This document shows positions 9,798 to 18,676 of a DNA stretch of 64,000 bases, one piece after another. Location of the stretch: positions 1 through 64,000 of the forward strand of contig CAIKND010000209.1 of NCBI GenBank assembly GCA_903828675.1, in the 5' to 3' direction. Origin of the DNA: an uncultured Acidobacteriaceae bacterium. GTDB taxonomy: Bacteria > Acidobacteriota > Terriglobia > Terriglobales > Acidobacteriaceae. Made by a program: the position numbers and the translations under genes. The notes below the pieces were generated by a model, which was given only the letters and a program-made list of their open reading frames with translations, searched no databases and had not been told where the DNA came from. The first letter of the stretch is position 1. The number at the start of each line of letters is the position of its first letter.

Positions 9798-11531
9798 ATG
9801 CTAAGTCGTTGGCAGAGCTGTTACGGAATCGCGGCAATCTCTTTGTGCCTGGCGGGCCCGGCATTTGGCGCAACTAAAGTCGATCTGGATGGAGCCGGCT
9901 GGACCTTTCGTACGGCTGTCGAAGCGCAGTCGCACGATGTAACTGTTCCGCACACGTGGATGGTGATGGGGGGCTTCAGGGACTACATCGGCGACGCGAT
10001 CTATCAGCGCGACTTTGAGGCTCCTGCCATCCATCCGGGGCAGATCGTTCGCCTGCACTTTGATGGCGTGTACTACAAAGCGCACGTCTGGCTGAACGGC
10101 CATCAGGTTGGCATGCATGAAGGCGGCTACACTCAGTTCGAGTTTGAGGTCACTCCATTCTTGCGCTCTGGCCGCAACCATCTTCTCGTCGAGGTAGACA
10201 ACACTCCCACCCTGACCTCCATCCCCGGAATCCCCGCCAGCGCTGACTCCGCCCCAAACCAGGCGTACGGAACGGCAGCCCGGTGCATCGATCCGTGGAT
10301 GCCTTACGGAGGCATCACCCATTCTGTGAGCCTGCTCATCACGGATGCTGTTTATCTGCGCGGAATGAAGATCGATGCGCAGCCCAATCTCAAGACCCTG
10401 CAGGCCACCATCACGGTCCATGCCGCTCTTCACAACGGCGGCGACAAAGTGGCTTCAGTAACTCCGGCAGGCACCGTCGCAACGCTCCCTGTCCAATTCG
10501 GTTCGGTCACGATCCCTGCCGGCAGTGATGCCGAGGTCACATGGACAGGAGTGTTGGCGAGCGCGCATTTGTGGAGCGTGCGGGATCCGTTTCTTTACCA
10601 TGCGATTCTTGCGCTGCCCGGCGATCAAATCGAGGCCAACATCGGTGTTCGAGACATTCGCGTGCAGGGCGCTGAGCTCCTGTTGAATGGCAAGCCGGTC
10701 CACCTCTTCGGGGGCCACCGCGTCAGCGAGGACCCCGATGAAGGTGCCAGCGAATCCGCTGCAATCGTTGTGCGCGATATGAGCGACATGCTGGCGGCCA
10801 ACATGCGCATGATGCGCATTGCCCAATGGCCCCAGGTACCTGAAGTCCTCGAATTTGCTGACAAGCACGGCATGTTGATCATTGCCGAGTCGGGCAACTG
10901 GAACATGGGCGCGTGGCAAATGGCTGACCCAGGCATCCGCGCTCTCTGGCAGCAGCAGATGCGCGAGATGATGCAGCAGGATTGGAATCACCCTTCCGTG
11001 ATTGCATGGAGCGTCGGCAACGAATACGACTCTGCATCGAGGGAGGGCATTGATTGGACGCGCGACATGCGCGCCTTCACACTGAAGCTCGACACTACGC
11101 GCCTGATCACATTCGCCAGCCGCTTCACGGCCTCCGCGTTGGTCCATAGCGGCGTCGATGAGGGCAGCCAGTATTCTGATTTCGTCTCCGCCAACATCTA
11201 CGTCAAGAGCAATGCGGAGTACGCGCCGCGGCTCGACCGCGTTCATGAGCTCTGGCCCGACAAGCCGGTCTTTGTGACTGAGTTCGGTGAATGGGGAGAA
11301 GGCTCACCGCACGATACCAGGCGCATTGCCGCAATCACCGCCGCCGTCACGGCCATGAAGGCCCGCCCATGGGTGGTAGGCGGCGCAATTTGGTCCTGGG
11401 CAGACTATCGATCCCTCTACCAGGGAACCCCAGCGGATGGAATCCGCAAATGGGGCGTGGTCGACATTTACCGTGGCCATCGCGACAGTTGGGATGCAGT
11501 CCAAAAGCTATTCAAGACGGAGTTGCCTTAA
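9798..11531 (+). CDS. Secreted glycoside hydrolase family 2, paralogue of the upstream GH2
   Basis: This 577-residue hydrolase has a signal peptide (ending GPAFGA) and the same domain order as the GH2 at 5735: jelly roll, Ig-like domain and TIM barrel. The predicted acid/base is E409 (SVGNEYD) and the nucleophile E495 (FVTEFGEWG). Many segments are identical between the two, for example MRMMRIA, HGMLII and QQDWNHPSVIAWSVGNEY. Differences around the active site (NMGAWQ, WGEGSPHD) suggest divergent substrate or linkage preference. A good GAGGAAAAG precedes the ATG. It is probably co-transcribed with the GH31 gene (61-base gap). Confidence 0.93.
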   Translation: MLSRWQSCYGIAAISLCLAGPAFGATKVDLDGAGWTFRTAVEAQSHDVTVPHTWMVMGGFRDYIGDAIYQRDFEAPAIHPGQIVRLHFDGVYYKAHVWLNGHQVGMHEGGYTQFEFEVTPFLRSGRNHLLVEVDNTPTLTSIPGIPASADSAPNQAYGTAARCIDPWMPYGGITHSVSLLITDAVYLRGMKIDAQPNLKTLQATITVHAALHNGGDKVASVTPAGTVATLPVQFGSVTIPAGSDAEVTWTGVLASAHLWSVRDPFLYHAILALPGDQIEANIGVRDIRVQGAELLLNGKPVHLFGGHRVSEDPDEGASESAAIVVRDMSDMLAANMRMMRIAQWPQVPEVLEFADKHGMLIIAESGNWNMGAWQMADPGIRALWQQQMREMMQQDWNHPSVIAWSVGNEYDSASREGIDWTRDMRAFTLKLDTTRLITFASRFTASALVHSGVDEGSQYSDFVSANIYVKSNAEYAPRLDRVHELWPDKPVFVTEFGEWGEGSPHDTRRIAAITAAVTAMKARPWVVGGAIWSWADYRSLYQGTPADGIRKWGVVDIYRGHRDSWDAVQKLFKTELP

Positions 11532-11668
11532 TTTGAGTCGCCGGAATCAAACCAGAACTCGCCGCAGGCTGAAACTTGGTGCGGGTTCAAAAACGTGCGG
11601 GGCTGTTTCTGACGTTCAAGCCCCGTCAGAGTTCACTGTTGATGCTGGAAAATCGCGAGGTGAAGAAA

Positions 11669-13870
11669 GTGCAAATTAGGAAGCCGATTCTTGCAATCAT
11701 CTTCTTGTGCTGTGTCCCCATGGGCGCGCAGCAGGTCCTGGTTGAAGCTGAGTCGTTTGCAACCCCGGGCGGTTGGTCCATCGACTCACAGTACATGGAC
11801 CAGATGGGATCGCCCTTTCTGCTTGCGCATGGTCTTGGTTCGCCCGTCGCCGACGCGCAGACCCAGGTCCAGCTTCCTGATGCGGGTCAATATCGCGTCT
11901 GGGTGCGCACGCGCGACTGGGTGGCGCACTGGAAAGTGCCTGGTGCCCCCGGCAGGTTCCAGCTCTCTATCAATGGCGTTCCGGTTGCCACGCAGTTCGG
12001 CACGGAAGGCGAGGCCTGGCACTGGCAGGATGGCGGCGTTGTGCAGATTACGACTACAAAAGTTGCTCTCTCCCTGCACGATCTGACTGGATTCGACGGC
12101 CGCTGCGATGCGGTGCTGTTTTCGAAGGACCTGGGCTGGAAACCGCCGGAGGGTGCGGCCTTGGAGCAGCTTCGCCGCAGCCAACTCCCCAATCAGGGAC
12201 GAGCGCAAGAGGCCGGCAACTTCGACCTGGTGGTGGTTGGCGGCGGCATGGCCGGACTCACCACGGCCGTTGCAGCGGCTCGCCTGGGCTTGCAGGTGGC
12301 CTTCATTCAGGACCGGCCCGTGCTGGGCGGCAACAGCAGCTCGGAGATCCGCGTTTCACCGGCCGGCATCGCCATGCTCGGCACCAACATTGGATTGGGA
12401 CAAATTGAGCACGAACTCGATCCCGGAGGCATGGGCGGCAACGCCAGGGAAGCTACTTACTATGCCGACCAGAAAAAGTTCTATGTCGTCGGTGCGGAGA
12501 AAAGCCTTCACCTGTTTCTGAACCAGCATGCGCTTCGTGTGGAGAAATCAGGCAACCGGATTACAGCCGTCATTGCGCGGAATGTGCAGACCAACGAGGA
12601 CCTGCGCTTCGCCGCGCCCTTGTTTGCTGACTGCACAGGCGATGCCGATATCGGCTTCCTGGCTGGTGCGGATTTCCGCGTGGGCCGCGAAGGCAAGGAC
12701 GAGACCGGCGAATCGCTCGCGCCCGGCAAGGCCGATCACCAGGTGCTTGGCTCCACGTTCATGTGGTATGCGGAGAAGGCTGACCAGCCGGCGCCGTTCC
12801 CTGAAACTCCCTGGGGAGTTCAGTTCAACGAAAGCAATGCGCAAAAGGTCACCAGGGCCGATTGGGACTGGGAACTGGGCATGAAGCAGGATCAGATTCA
12901 GGAAGGCGAGGCCATCCGCGACTACGATTACCGCGTCATCTACGGCAATTGGAGCTTCCTGAAGAATCGCTCGCAGGACCGCGCGGCCTACGAGCGCGAG
13001 CGCCTAAGTTGGGTGGCTTATATCGCGGGCAAGCGTGAGTCTCGCCGCCTGCTCGGCGACATTATCCTTCAAGAACAGGACATTCTGCAGGGCATACCTT
13101 ATCCTGATGCCTCCGCTGTTACAACTTGGCCTATCGACCTGCATTACCCCAAGCCGGAGAACACCGCGCAATTTCCCGGTCAGGAGTTTCTGGCCATCAA
13201 CATCGATACGCGTCACAAGCCTTACGCCATCCCCTACCGCTGCTTCTATTCGCGCAACATTGAGAACCTGTTCATGGCCGGGCGCGACGGCAGCTTCACC
13301 CACGTTGCCCTGGGCACGGTGCGCGTGCAGCGCACCACGGCCATGATGGGCGAAGTGGTGGGCATGGCGGCCTACCTCAGCCACAAGTACCAGGCCACTC
13401 CGCGCGAAGTCTACCAGGAGCATCTTGACGAGCTGAAAGCGCTGATGCAGAAAGGTGTCGGTGTCGAGCAGGGCATCCACGAAGCGCAGCAATTGCCCAC
13501 CGGCTTCTCACGGTCCGCTGATGCGGCGACGTGGAAGCCGCCTCTCCCAGCGCTCCTTTCCGGCAAAACGCTGGTGCATCTTTCGTTCCATGCCGTGCCC
13601 GACCCGCAGGGCGATCCCGGCGCAACCATCAGGGTAATCCACGATGGGTCGATTGCCGTGCGCCCTTACAACATGACCGCGGCCAAAGACGAATGGCTCG
13701 ATCTGGGCACATTTATGTTTGCCGGCGGCGGCCTGGATTGCGTTCGCCTGATGCACTTTGCCGGCGGTCGCACACCGCTGCCAGAAGATGTAAAGTTCGA
13801 TGTGCTGCAAAAGGACGGCGTCACCTTACGCACCACTATCATCCTCAAAGCAGCCGCCGAGACAAGATGA
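11669..13870 (+). CDS. Secreted FAD-dependent oxidoreductase with N-terminal carbohydrate-binding-like domain
   Basis: GTG at 11669 gives a signal peptide (about 1-22, ending PMGAQQ) and has GAGG 8 bases upstream. The longer frame from 11576 adds an unlikely leader. The product is about 733 residues. Residues about 22-160 resemble a carbohydrate-binding beta-sandwich (VEAESFATPGGWSID, GQYRVWVRTRDW). The dinucleotide-binding motif GGGMAG lies at 191-196, followed by a helix-rich FAD family segment (VLGGNSSSEIR, FADCTGDADIGFLAGADFR). A further beta region forms the C-terminus. It belongs to the FAD-dependent oxidoreductase group often found in polysaccharide loci. I cannot name its substrate. 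Position at the end of the hydrolase series suggests it acts on a released sugar or lactone. Confidence 0.85.
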   Translation: MQIRKPILAIIFLCCVPMGAQQVLVEAESFATPGGWSIDSQYMDQMGSPFLLAHGLGSPVADAQTQVQLPDAGQYRVWVRTRDWVAHWKVPGAPGRFQLSINGVPVATQFGTEGEAWHWQDGGVVQITTTKVALSLHDLTGFDGRCDAVLFSKDLGWKPPEGAALEQLRRSQLPNQGRAQEAGNFDLVVVGGGMAGLTTAVAAARLGLQVAFIQDRPVLGGNSSSEIRVSPAGIAMLGTNIGLGQIEHELDPGGMGGNAREATYYADQKKFYVVGAEKSLHLFLNQHALRVEKSGNRITAVIARNVQTNEDLRFAAPLFADCTGDADIGFLAGADFRVGREGKDETGESLAPGKADHQVLGSTFMWYAEKADQPAPFPETPWGVQFNESNAQKVTRADWDWELGMKQDQIQEGEAIRDYDYRVIYGNWSFLKNRSQDRAAYERERLSWVAYIAGKRESRRLLGDIILQEQDILQGIPYPDASAVTTWPIDLHYPKPENTAQFPGQEFLAINIDTRHKPYAIPYRCFYSRNIENLFMAGRDGSFTHVALGTVRVQRTTAMMGEVVGMAAYLSHKYQATPREVYQEHLDELKALMQKGVGVEQGIHEAQQLPTGFSRSADAATWKPPLPALLSGKTLVHLSFHAVPDPQGDPGATIRVIHDGSIAVRPYNMTAAKDEWLDLGTFMFAGGGLDCVRLMHFAGGRTPLPEDVKFDVLQKDGVTLRTTIILKAAAETR

Positions 13871-14071
13871 AGCCAGACTCAAACTCACAGGAAGAAGTCA
13901 CGTGGCATTTCAACTCTCCGCATTGCATACGCGCCCATCCTTCACCAGAAAGCCAGAAAAGGTAAAGGGTGGGTATTAGGTTTCAGGGCATATAGTTCGA
14001 CATGGGATGCAGAGTCTTGCCAGATCCATTGACGCCCAGCATGATAATAACTATTGATTTGTAAGGATTTA

Positions 14072-14146
14072 TGGTGGGCGCTGCAGGATTCGAACCTGCG
14101 ACTTCCACCGTGTGAAGGTGGCACTCTACCGCTGAGTTAAGCGCCC
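14072..14146 (-). tRNA. tRNA-Val (anticodon CAC)
   Basis: The reverse strand folds as a complete cloverleaf. The acceptor stem is GGGCGCT pairing with AGCGCCC, the D-arm follows (ACTCAGCGGTAGAGT), and the anticodon stem CCACC/GGTGG encloses loop TTCACAC, which gives anticodon CAC. The T-arm contains GGTTCGAATCC, and the CCA end is encoded. No neighbouring tRNA is present and no integrase is seen beside it. Confidence 0.95.
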
Positions 14147-14549
14147 GAAATTAAGGCTTGAGAAGGCCACGCCAGCGCGCCATCCCGTAGTTTAGAGTAA
14201 CACCAGCAGGGCTTTACGGCCAACCCCGTGCCAACCCCTTCAAGCCGTAAGGGGAACCGCATAAACCTGCGCCAAACCACGAATGCGCTGGAGAACCCGA
14301 TCAATCCGCCAACCAGGTGAATTCCCGTCCGAAGGAGAAGCGGCGTTGCGCCCTGTTCCCGGCTTTGGCGGGGTGAACTTGGGCCGGGTAGGCCATGCTG
14401 GCGCTGGGCCGGATGGCTCGGGCATGAAGCCGGTGTTGGCCAGGTCTGCCGGAACTGAGCCGGGCAAAAGCGCGGGTTCAGGCGGAAATTCCGGCCCGGA
14501 AGCTCCAATTCTGGCGCAACCTTCTGCCGGGAGTGGGGTTTCAGACGAT

Positions 14550-15218
14550 ATGGCAACCCTGGTCCTGGACAACACGGCCCTGGGAGCGGGCCCGGCGCAA
14601 TGGTCGGACGCGAAGCCAGCCCCTGGTTCCAGCGCGCAGGCTCTTGATCCTGAGAGCGACGCGGCCATCATGCTGCGGGTTGCCGCGGGCGACGAGGCGA
14701 GTTTTAACTACCTGGCGGCGAAATACCACCGGCCCATGATTCACTTCCTGTTCCGGATGGTGCGCAACCAGGCCATTGCGGAAGAGTTGGCGCAAGAGGT
14801 CTTTCTGCGCGTTTACCGCGCCCGGGACAGCTATCGGGCCGAAGCCAGATTTACAACCTGGCTTTATCGAATTGCGACCAACCTGGCCGTGAACCACGCA
14901 CGCGACACTAGGCACGAACGGACGGCGCAGACCGTCTACCTGGATGCGCCGGATCCAGAGACGGGGACGACCCCGGACGTGGCCGACGACGAACCGTCGG
15001 TGGAGCAGCACCTGATGCGCGATGAGCGCATGGCGGCCATTCGCACCCACGTGATGGCCCTGCCGGAGCGGCAGCGCATGGCGGTGCTGATGCACAAGTA
15101 TCAGGGATTGGATTACAGGCAGATTGGGGAGGTGCTCAAACTGAGCGAGTCGGCGACCAAGTCGCTGCTCTTTCGCGCCTACCAGACGCTGCGGGACAAA
15201 TTGAAGGAATTTGTGTAA
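14550..15218 (+). CDS. ECF-type RNA polymerase sigma factor (RpoE-like)
   Basis: ATG at 14550 gives a 222-residue protein, the usual ECF size. The frame stays open back to ATG 14283, adding an 89-residue Gly/Pro/Ala-rich leader that resembles no sigma domain and may be untranslated. Region 2 is clear (RPMIHFLFRMVRNQAIAEEL, then FLRVYRARDSY and FTTWLYRIATNLAVNH). Region 4 carries a helix-turn-helix (LPERQRMAVLMHKYQGLDY, then IGEVLKLSESATKSLLFRA). Its stop codon directly abuts the start of the anti-sigma gene, the classic sigma/anti-sigma pair. The signal it answers is unknown. Confidence 0.9.
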   Translation: MATLVLDNTALGAGPAQWSDAKPAPGSSAQALDPESDAAIMLRVAAGDEASFNYLAAKYHRPMIHFLFRMVRNQAIAEELAQEVFLRVYRARDSYRAEARFTTWLYRIATNLAVNHARDTRHERTAQTVYLDAPDPETGTTPDVADDEPSVEQHLMRDERMAAIRTHVMALPERQRMAVLMHKYQGLDYRQIGEVLKLSESATKSLLFRAYQTLRDKLKEFV

Positions 15219-15770
15219 GTGGAAAAAGAAGCCGGGCGACACCGGTATGAAGCGGGGGTGGTACCAATGAAGCAGATGAAGAACATGTGCACCGGGATGG
15301 ACGCGAAGCTGGCAGAGATGCTGCTCGATCCATCCGCAGTGCCTGCCAAGGTTCAATCTCATGTTGCGGACTGTGGCAGTTGCCAGAGGGAGCTTGCGGA
15401 ACTGAAAGCAACCATGAATCTGATGGATGCCTGGGAGGCGCCGGAGCCAAATCCCTACTTCCTTACCCGGCTGGACGCCAGCATGAGGGAAGAGCGCGAA
15501 GCGGCTCCCACAGGCTGGCTGGCTGGCGCCATTTCCAGACTGCGCGCCGGTTTTGCGTACGGGCCTCGGAGCCATGCCCGTCCGCTCGCGGCGATGGCGC
15601 TCACGGTGATGTTGCTGGTGGGCGGCGGAACCTATCTGGACGTGACCGATTGGAACCATCCCGCGCAGGCGCCCGAACAGGCCGTTGTGCATGATCTGCA
15701 GACGCTGGACAGCAACGCTCAACTGCTCGATCAGATGGAAACTCTTTCTGACAACGACAACGGCGACTAG
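15219..15770 (+). CDS. Zinc-finger anti-sigma factor (membrane-anchored)
   Basis: This 183-residue protein starts at the base after the sigma-factor stop (GTG 15219); an internal ATG at 15267, after a G-rich stretch, is an alternative. The N-terminal anti-sigma domain has the metal-binding HxxxCxxC pattern (SHVADCGSCQREL). A hydrophobic segment (LAAMALTVMLLVGGGTYL, about residues 126-143) would anchor it in the inner membrane, with a short acidic periplasmic tail. It is expected to bind and restrain the upstream sigma factor until an envelope or redox signal releases it. Confidence 0.85.
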   Translation: MEKEAGRHRYEAGVVPMKQMKNMCTGMDAKLAEMLLDPSAVPAKVQSHVADCGSCQRELAELKATMNLMDAWEAPEPNPYFLTRLDASMREEREAAPTGWLAGAISRLRAGFAYGPRSHARPLAAMALTVMLLVGGGTYLDVTDWNHPAQAPEQAVVHDLQTLDSNAQLLDQMETLSDNDNGD

Positions 15771-15808
15771 CAGGTGTACTTTTCGGCAGGCGGCTGGGAG
15801 AGAGAATC

Positions 15809-16648
15809 GTGACTTGGGGATTCAATGCGCAAAGAATGCGCCACGCGGCTTTGGCCGTGGTGGTCCTCATCCTCTGTCTGCCTGTACTTTTAGCCCGTGG
15901 CCAGCAAGGCAACGGGCATCGCTCCGCACCCGCTCAGGCGCAGGCGCCGCGCTATTCCGCTCCCCAAGCACAATCGAGCAGACCCCAGAGTCGGCCCGAG
16001 CCCCGTTATTCTTCGCCACAGTCACAGCCGTATAGACCACAAAGCCGGCCAATTCCCCAATCGCAACCCATGACGCAGCGTCAGGCGCCCGGATACCCTG
16101 CAACTACATCCCGGCCCTCGTATCCCGGTAGCACGACGTACGCCCGTCCAGCTTATCCCGGCCCGGCATATTCCTCGCCCACGCGCCCCGGCTACGTCTA
16201 TCCCGGCGCGGAGACCCCAGGGCATTTGGGTTCGTGGCTCAATCAGCACAAGAGCCTTCCCGTGCAGGAGCAGGAACGGATGCTGCGCACCGACCCCAGC
16301 TTCAATCGTCTTCCTGCCACAGATCAGCAGCGACTCGTGCAGCAATTGCGCCAGGTGGACCAGATGCCGGAGCAGCAGCGCGAACGCCGGCTCGCCAGGG
16401 CAGAAGCTTTGGAGCGCATGTCGCCTCAAGACCGGACGCGCGTCAATTCTTCAGGACGCCGATGGGCCGCTATGCCGCCCGATCGCCAGGCCCTCATGAA
16501 GCGCGCATTTCATGATCTCAGCGGAGTTCCCCCGGATCAGCGTTTGACGGTGCTCAACTCCAGCCGCTACCAGGGCGCCTTCAGTGCGGAGGAGCGCGAT
16601 ATACTCTCGGACTTTCTGCGTGTTGAGCCCTATTCGTCGCAGCGCTGA
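15809..16648 (+). CDS. DUF3106-like exported Pro/Gln-rich protein
   Basis: This 279-residue protein has GTG 15809 preceded by GGGAGAGAG. A signal anchor (LAVVVLILCLPVLLARG) is followed by a roughly 100-residue low-complexity stretch rich in Pro, Gln, Ser and Tyr. The alpha-helical C-terminal domain carries repeated LPxxxxQRL / MSPQDR / MPPDRQALMKRAFHDL units typical of DUF3106. It follows the sigma/anti-sigma pair by 38 bases, so it is probably in the same operon and could be an envelope sensor or target of that regulon. Its biochemical role is unknown. Confidence 0.75.
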   Translation: MTWGFNAQRMRHAALAVVVLILCLPVLLARGQQGNGHRSAPAQAQAPRYSAPQAQSSRPQSRPEPRYSSPQSQPYRPQSRPIPQSQPMTQRQAPGYPATTSRPSYPGSTTYARPAYPGPAYSSPTRPGYVYPGAETPGHLGSWLNQHKSLPVQEQERMLRTDPSFNRLPATDQQRLVQQLRQVDQMPEQQRERRLARAEALERMSPQDRTRVNSSGRRWAAMPPDRQALMKRAFHDLSGVPPDQRLTVLNSSRYQGAFSAEERDILSDFLRVEPYSSQR

Positions 16649-17070
16649 TTGCGCAAGCTTGATTATGCAATAAAGCTTGGCCTGCTATGTTGATGCAGGT
16701 GATTGCTTAAGCGGGTTGCAGCTTGAAATATCGTATGCGTCGAAGTAATTGTTTATCTCAACCTATCATTCATCATTACTTAAGTTTTCAGATTCCCCTC
16801 AAGGCTAAGATCCGGAATCTCGCTATGCAACATTCACTTACGCTGAATGTGATCAATCTAGCCTGTTTGCGAGTCCGCTGAAATCAGTCGCGAGCTCAGG
16901 TCCATCATGTTCAAAATCGGAGCATCACTGGAAAGATCCTCGCCATTATGCTAGCCTCAAAGGCAAGATCGTACAGGCATCTCCATATTGAGCTTGTGAA
17001 TCAGAGTCGCTTTGCAAGGGCACATTCCAGTACCCTTTTCATGCAATCCCCGCAGAGGAGAAGGAACAAA
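16649..17070. other. Intergenic region before the epimerase gene
   Basis: This stretch is AT-richer than its neighbours and has no credible gene. A weak caagctt/aagcttg inverted repeat near 16657-16680 could end the upstream transcript. A strong ribosome-binding site (gaggagaagga) sits at its right end, just before the epimerase ATG at 17071. The upstream in-frame start at 16948 is not supported. Confidence 0.4.
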
Positions 17071-18045
17071 ATGGCAGTTAAGAAAGCATTGGTATGCGGC
17101 GCAGGTGGATTCATCGGCAGCCATATGGTCAAGCGTTTACGCGCTGAGGGTTATTGGGTACGCGGAGCAGATCTCAAGAATCCTGAATTCTGCCCTTCGG
17201 AAGCGAACGACTTCGTAGTTGCTGATCTCCGCCTTCGCGAAAGCTGGGAAGCTATTCTTGATGAGGGCATGGATGAGGTATATCAGTTTGCCGCGGACAT
17301 GGGCGGCGCAGGGTATGTATTTAGTGGGGCAAATGATGCCGCTATCATGCATAATTCGGCAATGATCAATCTGCAGATGGCTGACTTTGCCGTTCTGCGC
17401 AAAGTGAAGAAGATATTCTATTCATCTTCTGCATGTATGTACCCCGCTTACAATCAGGAAGATCCTGATAACCCCAAGTGCGCCGAAGAGACGGCCTATC
17501 CTGCATCCCCTGATAGTGAGTATGGTTGGGAAAAGCTATTCAGCGAGCGTCTGTATTTGGCATTCAATCGTAATTTTGGCGTCAATGTTCGCATCGCGCG
17601 TTTCCACAATATCTTCGGAATTGAGGGAACTTGGCAGGGTGGCAAGGAAAAGGCTCCTGCCGCGCTTATCCGCAAAGTAGCTGAGCAGTCCGACGGCGGG
17701 GAGATTGAAGTTTGGGGCGATGGCCTGCAAACCCGTTCCTTCCTTTACATCGACGAGTGCATTGAAGCCGTGCGCCGACTGATGGAGAGTTCCTTCCCTG
17801 GGCCGGTCAACATCGGTTCCGAGGAGATGGTCACCATCAATCACATGGCGGAGATGATCATGAAGATCGCCGGCAAGAAGCTCTCCATCAAGCATATTTC
17901 CGGACCGCTCGGCGTGCGTGGCAGAAACTCTGACAACAAATTGCTGCGCAGGGAACTCGGATGGGAGCCCAGCCAGAGTCTCTTCGATGGTCTTTCAAAA
18001 ACCTATCCTTGGATCTATGGTCAGATGCAGGCCGAAACAAAGTAG
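17071..18045 (+). CDS. GDP-mannose 3,5-epimerase, plant-like
   Basis: This 324-residue NAD-dependent sugar-nucleotide epimerase of the extended SDR family would convert GDP-mannose to GDP-L-galactose. The NAD motif GAGGFIGS lies at 10-17. The catalytic residues of the plant enzyme can all be placed with a constant offset of 23: Cys122 (SSSACMYP), Tyr151 and Lys155 (YGWEK) and Lys194 (GGKEKAP). Further signature strings are FAADMGGAGYV, RFHNIFGIEGTW, EVWGDGLQTRSF and GVRGRNSDN. The ATG at 17071 has a strong GAGGAGAAGGA. The gene stands alone between intergenic regions. It may supply L-galactose-type sugars for surface polysaccharide, or ascorbate-like metabolism. The epimerase assignment is firm; the pathway is inferred. 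Confidence 0.92.
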   Translation: MAVKKALVCGAGGFIGSHMVKRLRAEGYWVRGADLKNPEFCPSEANDFVVADLRLRESWEAILDEGMDEVYQFAADMGGAGYVFSGANDAAIMHNSAMINLQMADFAVLRKVKKIFYSSSACMYPAYNQEDPDNPKCAEETAYPASPDSEYGWEKLFSERLYLAFNRNFGVNVRIARFHNIFGIEGTWQGGKEKAPAALIRKVAEQSDGGEIEVWGDGLQTRSFLYIDECIEAVRRLMESSFPGPVNIGSEEMVTINHMAEMIMKIAGKKLSIKHISGPLGVRGRNSDNKLLRRELGWEPSQSLFDGLSKTYPWIYGQMQAETK

Positions 18046-18064
18046 CTTCGGAAACTCCATCGGC

Positions 18065-18083
18065 CGGCGAATGAATTTCGCCG
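18065..18083 (+). terminator. Small hairpin after the epimerase gene
   Basis: A perfect 7-base inverted repeat, cggcgaa/ttcgccg, with a 5-base loop lies 20 bases after the stop. It lacks a T-run, so the terminator role is weakly supported. Confidence 0.3.
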
Positions 18084-18354
18084 TCCGTTCTGCGCTACTC
18101 AATCTGAGCTATGCGTCGCCGAGTCGACGAACCTGCGCTCTAAAGCATCGGGCGTTACCGCACCCAGAAAGAATGAAAATGCGGTATATTTTTGGACTGC
18201 TGTATTGAAAGGACTTAGCCGCTGTTTTCACTGCAGATTATTACCCTCCGATGGCGCACAATTGAAATAGGCAATCAAAACAGAGCGCGAAGGGATAATT
18301 CGTCGTGGCCAACACCATCCAGATTCCAGAGGTCGCGAACCCCAGGACGGGGCA

Positions 18355-18392
18355 CCCCCCTCCCTACCACCCTCCTACCCACCCCCCCTCCC
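18355..18392 (-). other. Guanine-quadruplex-forming tract (- strand)
   Basis: The + strand reads as cytosine blocks of 3 to 7 separated by 1-4 bases. The opposite strand therefore carries at least five GGG-or-longer blocks with short loops, fitting the usual G4 consensus. It lies about 285 bases before an unrecognised gene. Any regulatory role is inferred. Confidence 0.6.
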
Positions 18393-18676
18393 TGTGAAAC
18401 TACGAAGCACATCCGGTCGCGCATACATTTCGAAATCCGGGCTCTTCTCACCTCTGGGGGGCGGAATTCATGTTGGACCAGATAACGGCGCACGGTATAT
18501 AGGATGAGCGAAGCGCAGCCGGACTCTGCCTGTGCAGTTTCACGGTCGACCATGAACTTACCTGTTGACAAGCACCAATCAACTTGCGATTATGGCTCAA
18601 TTCTGGATGGCACTTTCCCAAGATCCTAACCTGCCGATTCCAGCAAGACATCCCAAAGTATCGAGGTAACTCGACG

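Larger units (their letters stand above)
18046..18676. other. Long intergenic region with a C-rich tract
   Basis: No gene is supported in these 630 bases. The notable content is a C-rich tract at 18355-18392; on the - strand it is a run of guanine blocks able to form a quadruplex. The right end holds a GAGG ribosome-binding site for the gene at 18677. Confidence 0.5.

Noticed and set aside
14072..14146. tRNA as an attachment site for an integrated element
   Set aside because: No integrase or repeated 3' tRNA end was seen on either side within the window.
18275..18571. Gly/Arg/Val-rich - strand frame across the C-rich tract
   Set aside because: Its composition is fully explained by the low-complexity guanine tract. 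There is no ribosome-binding site.
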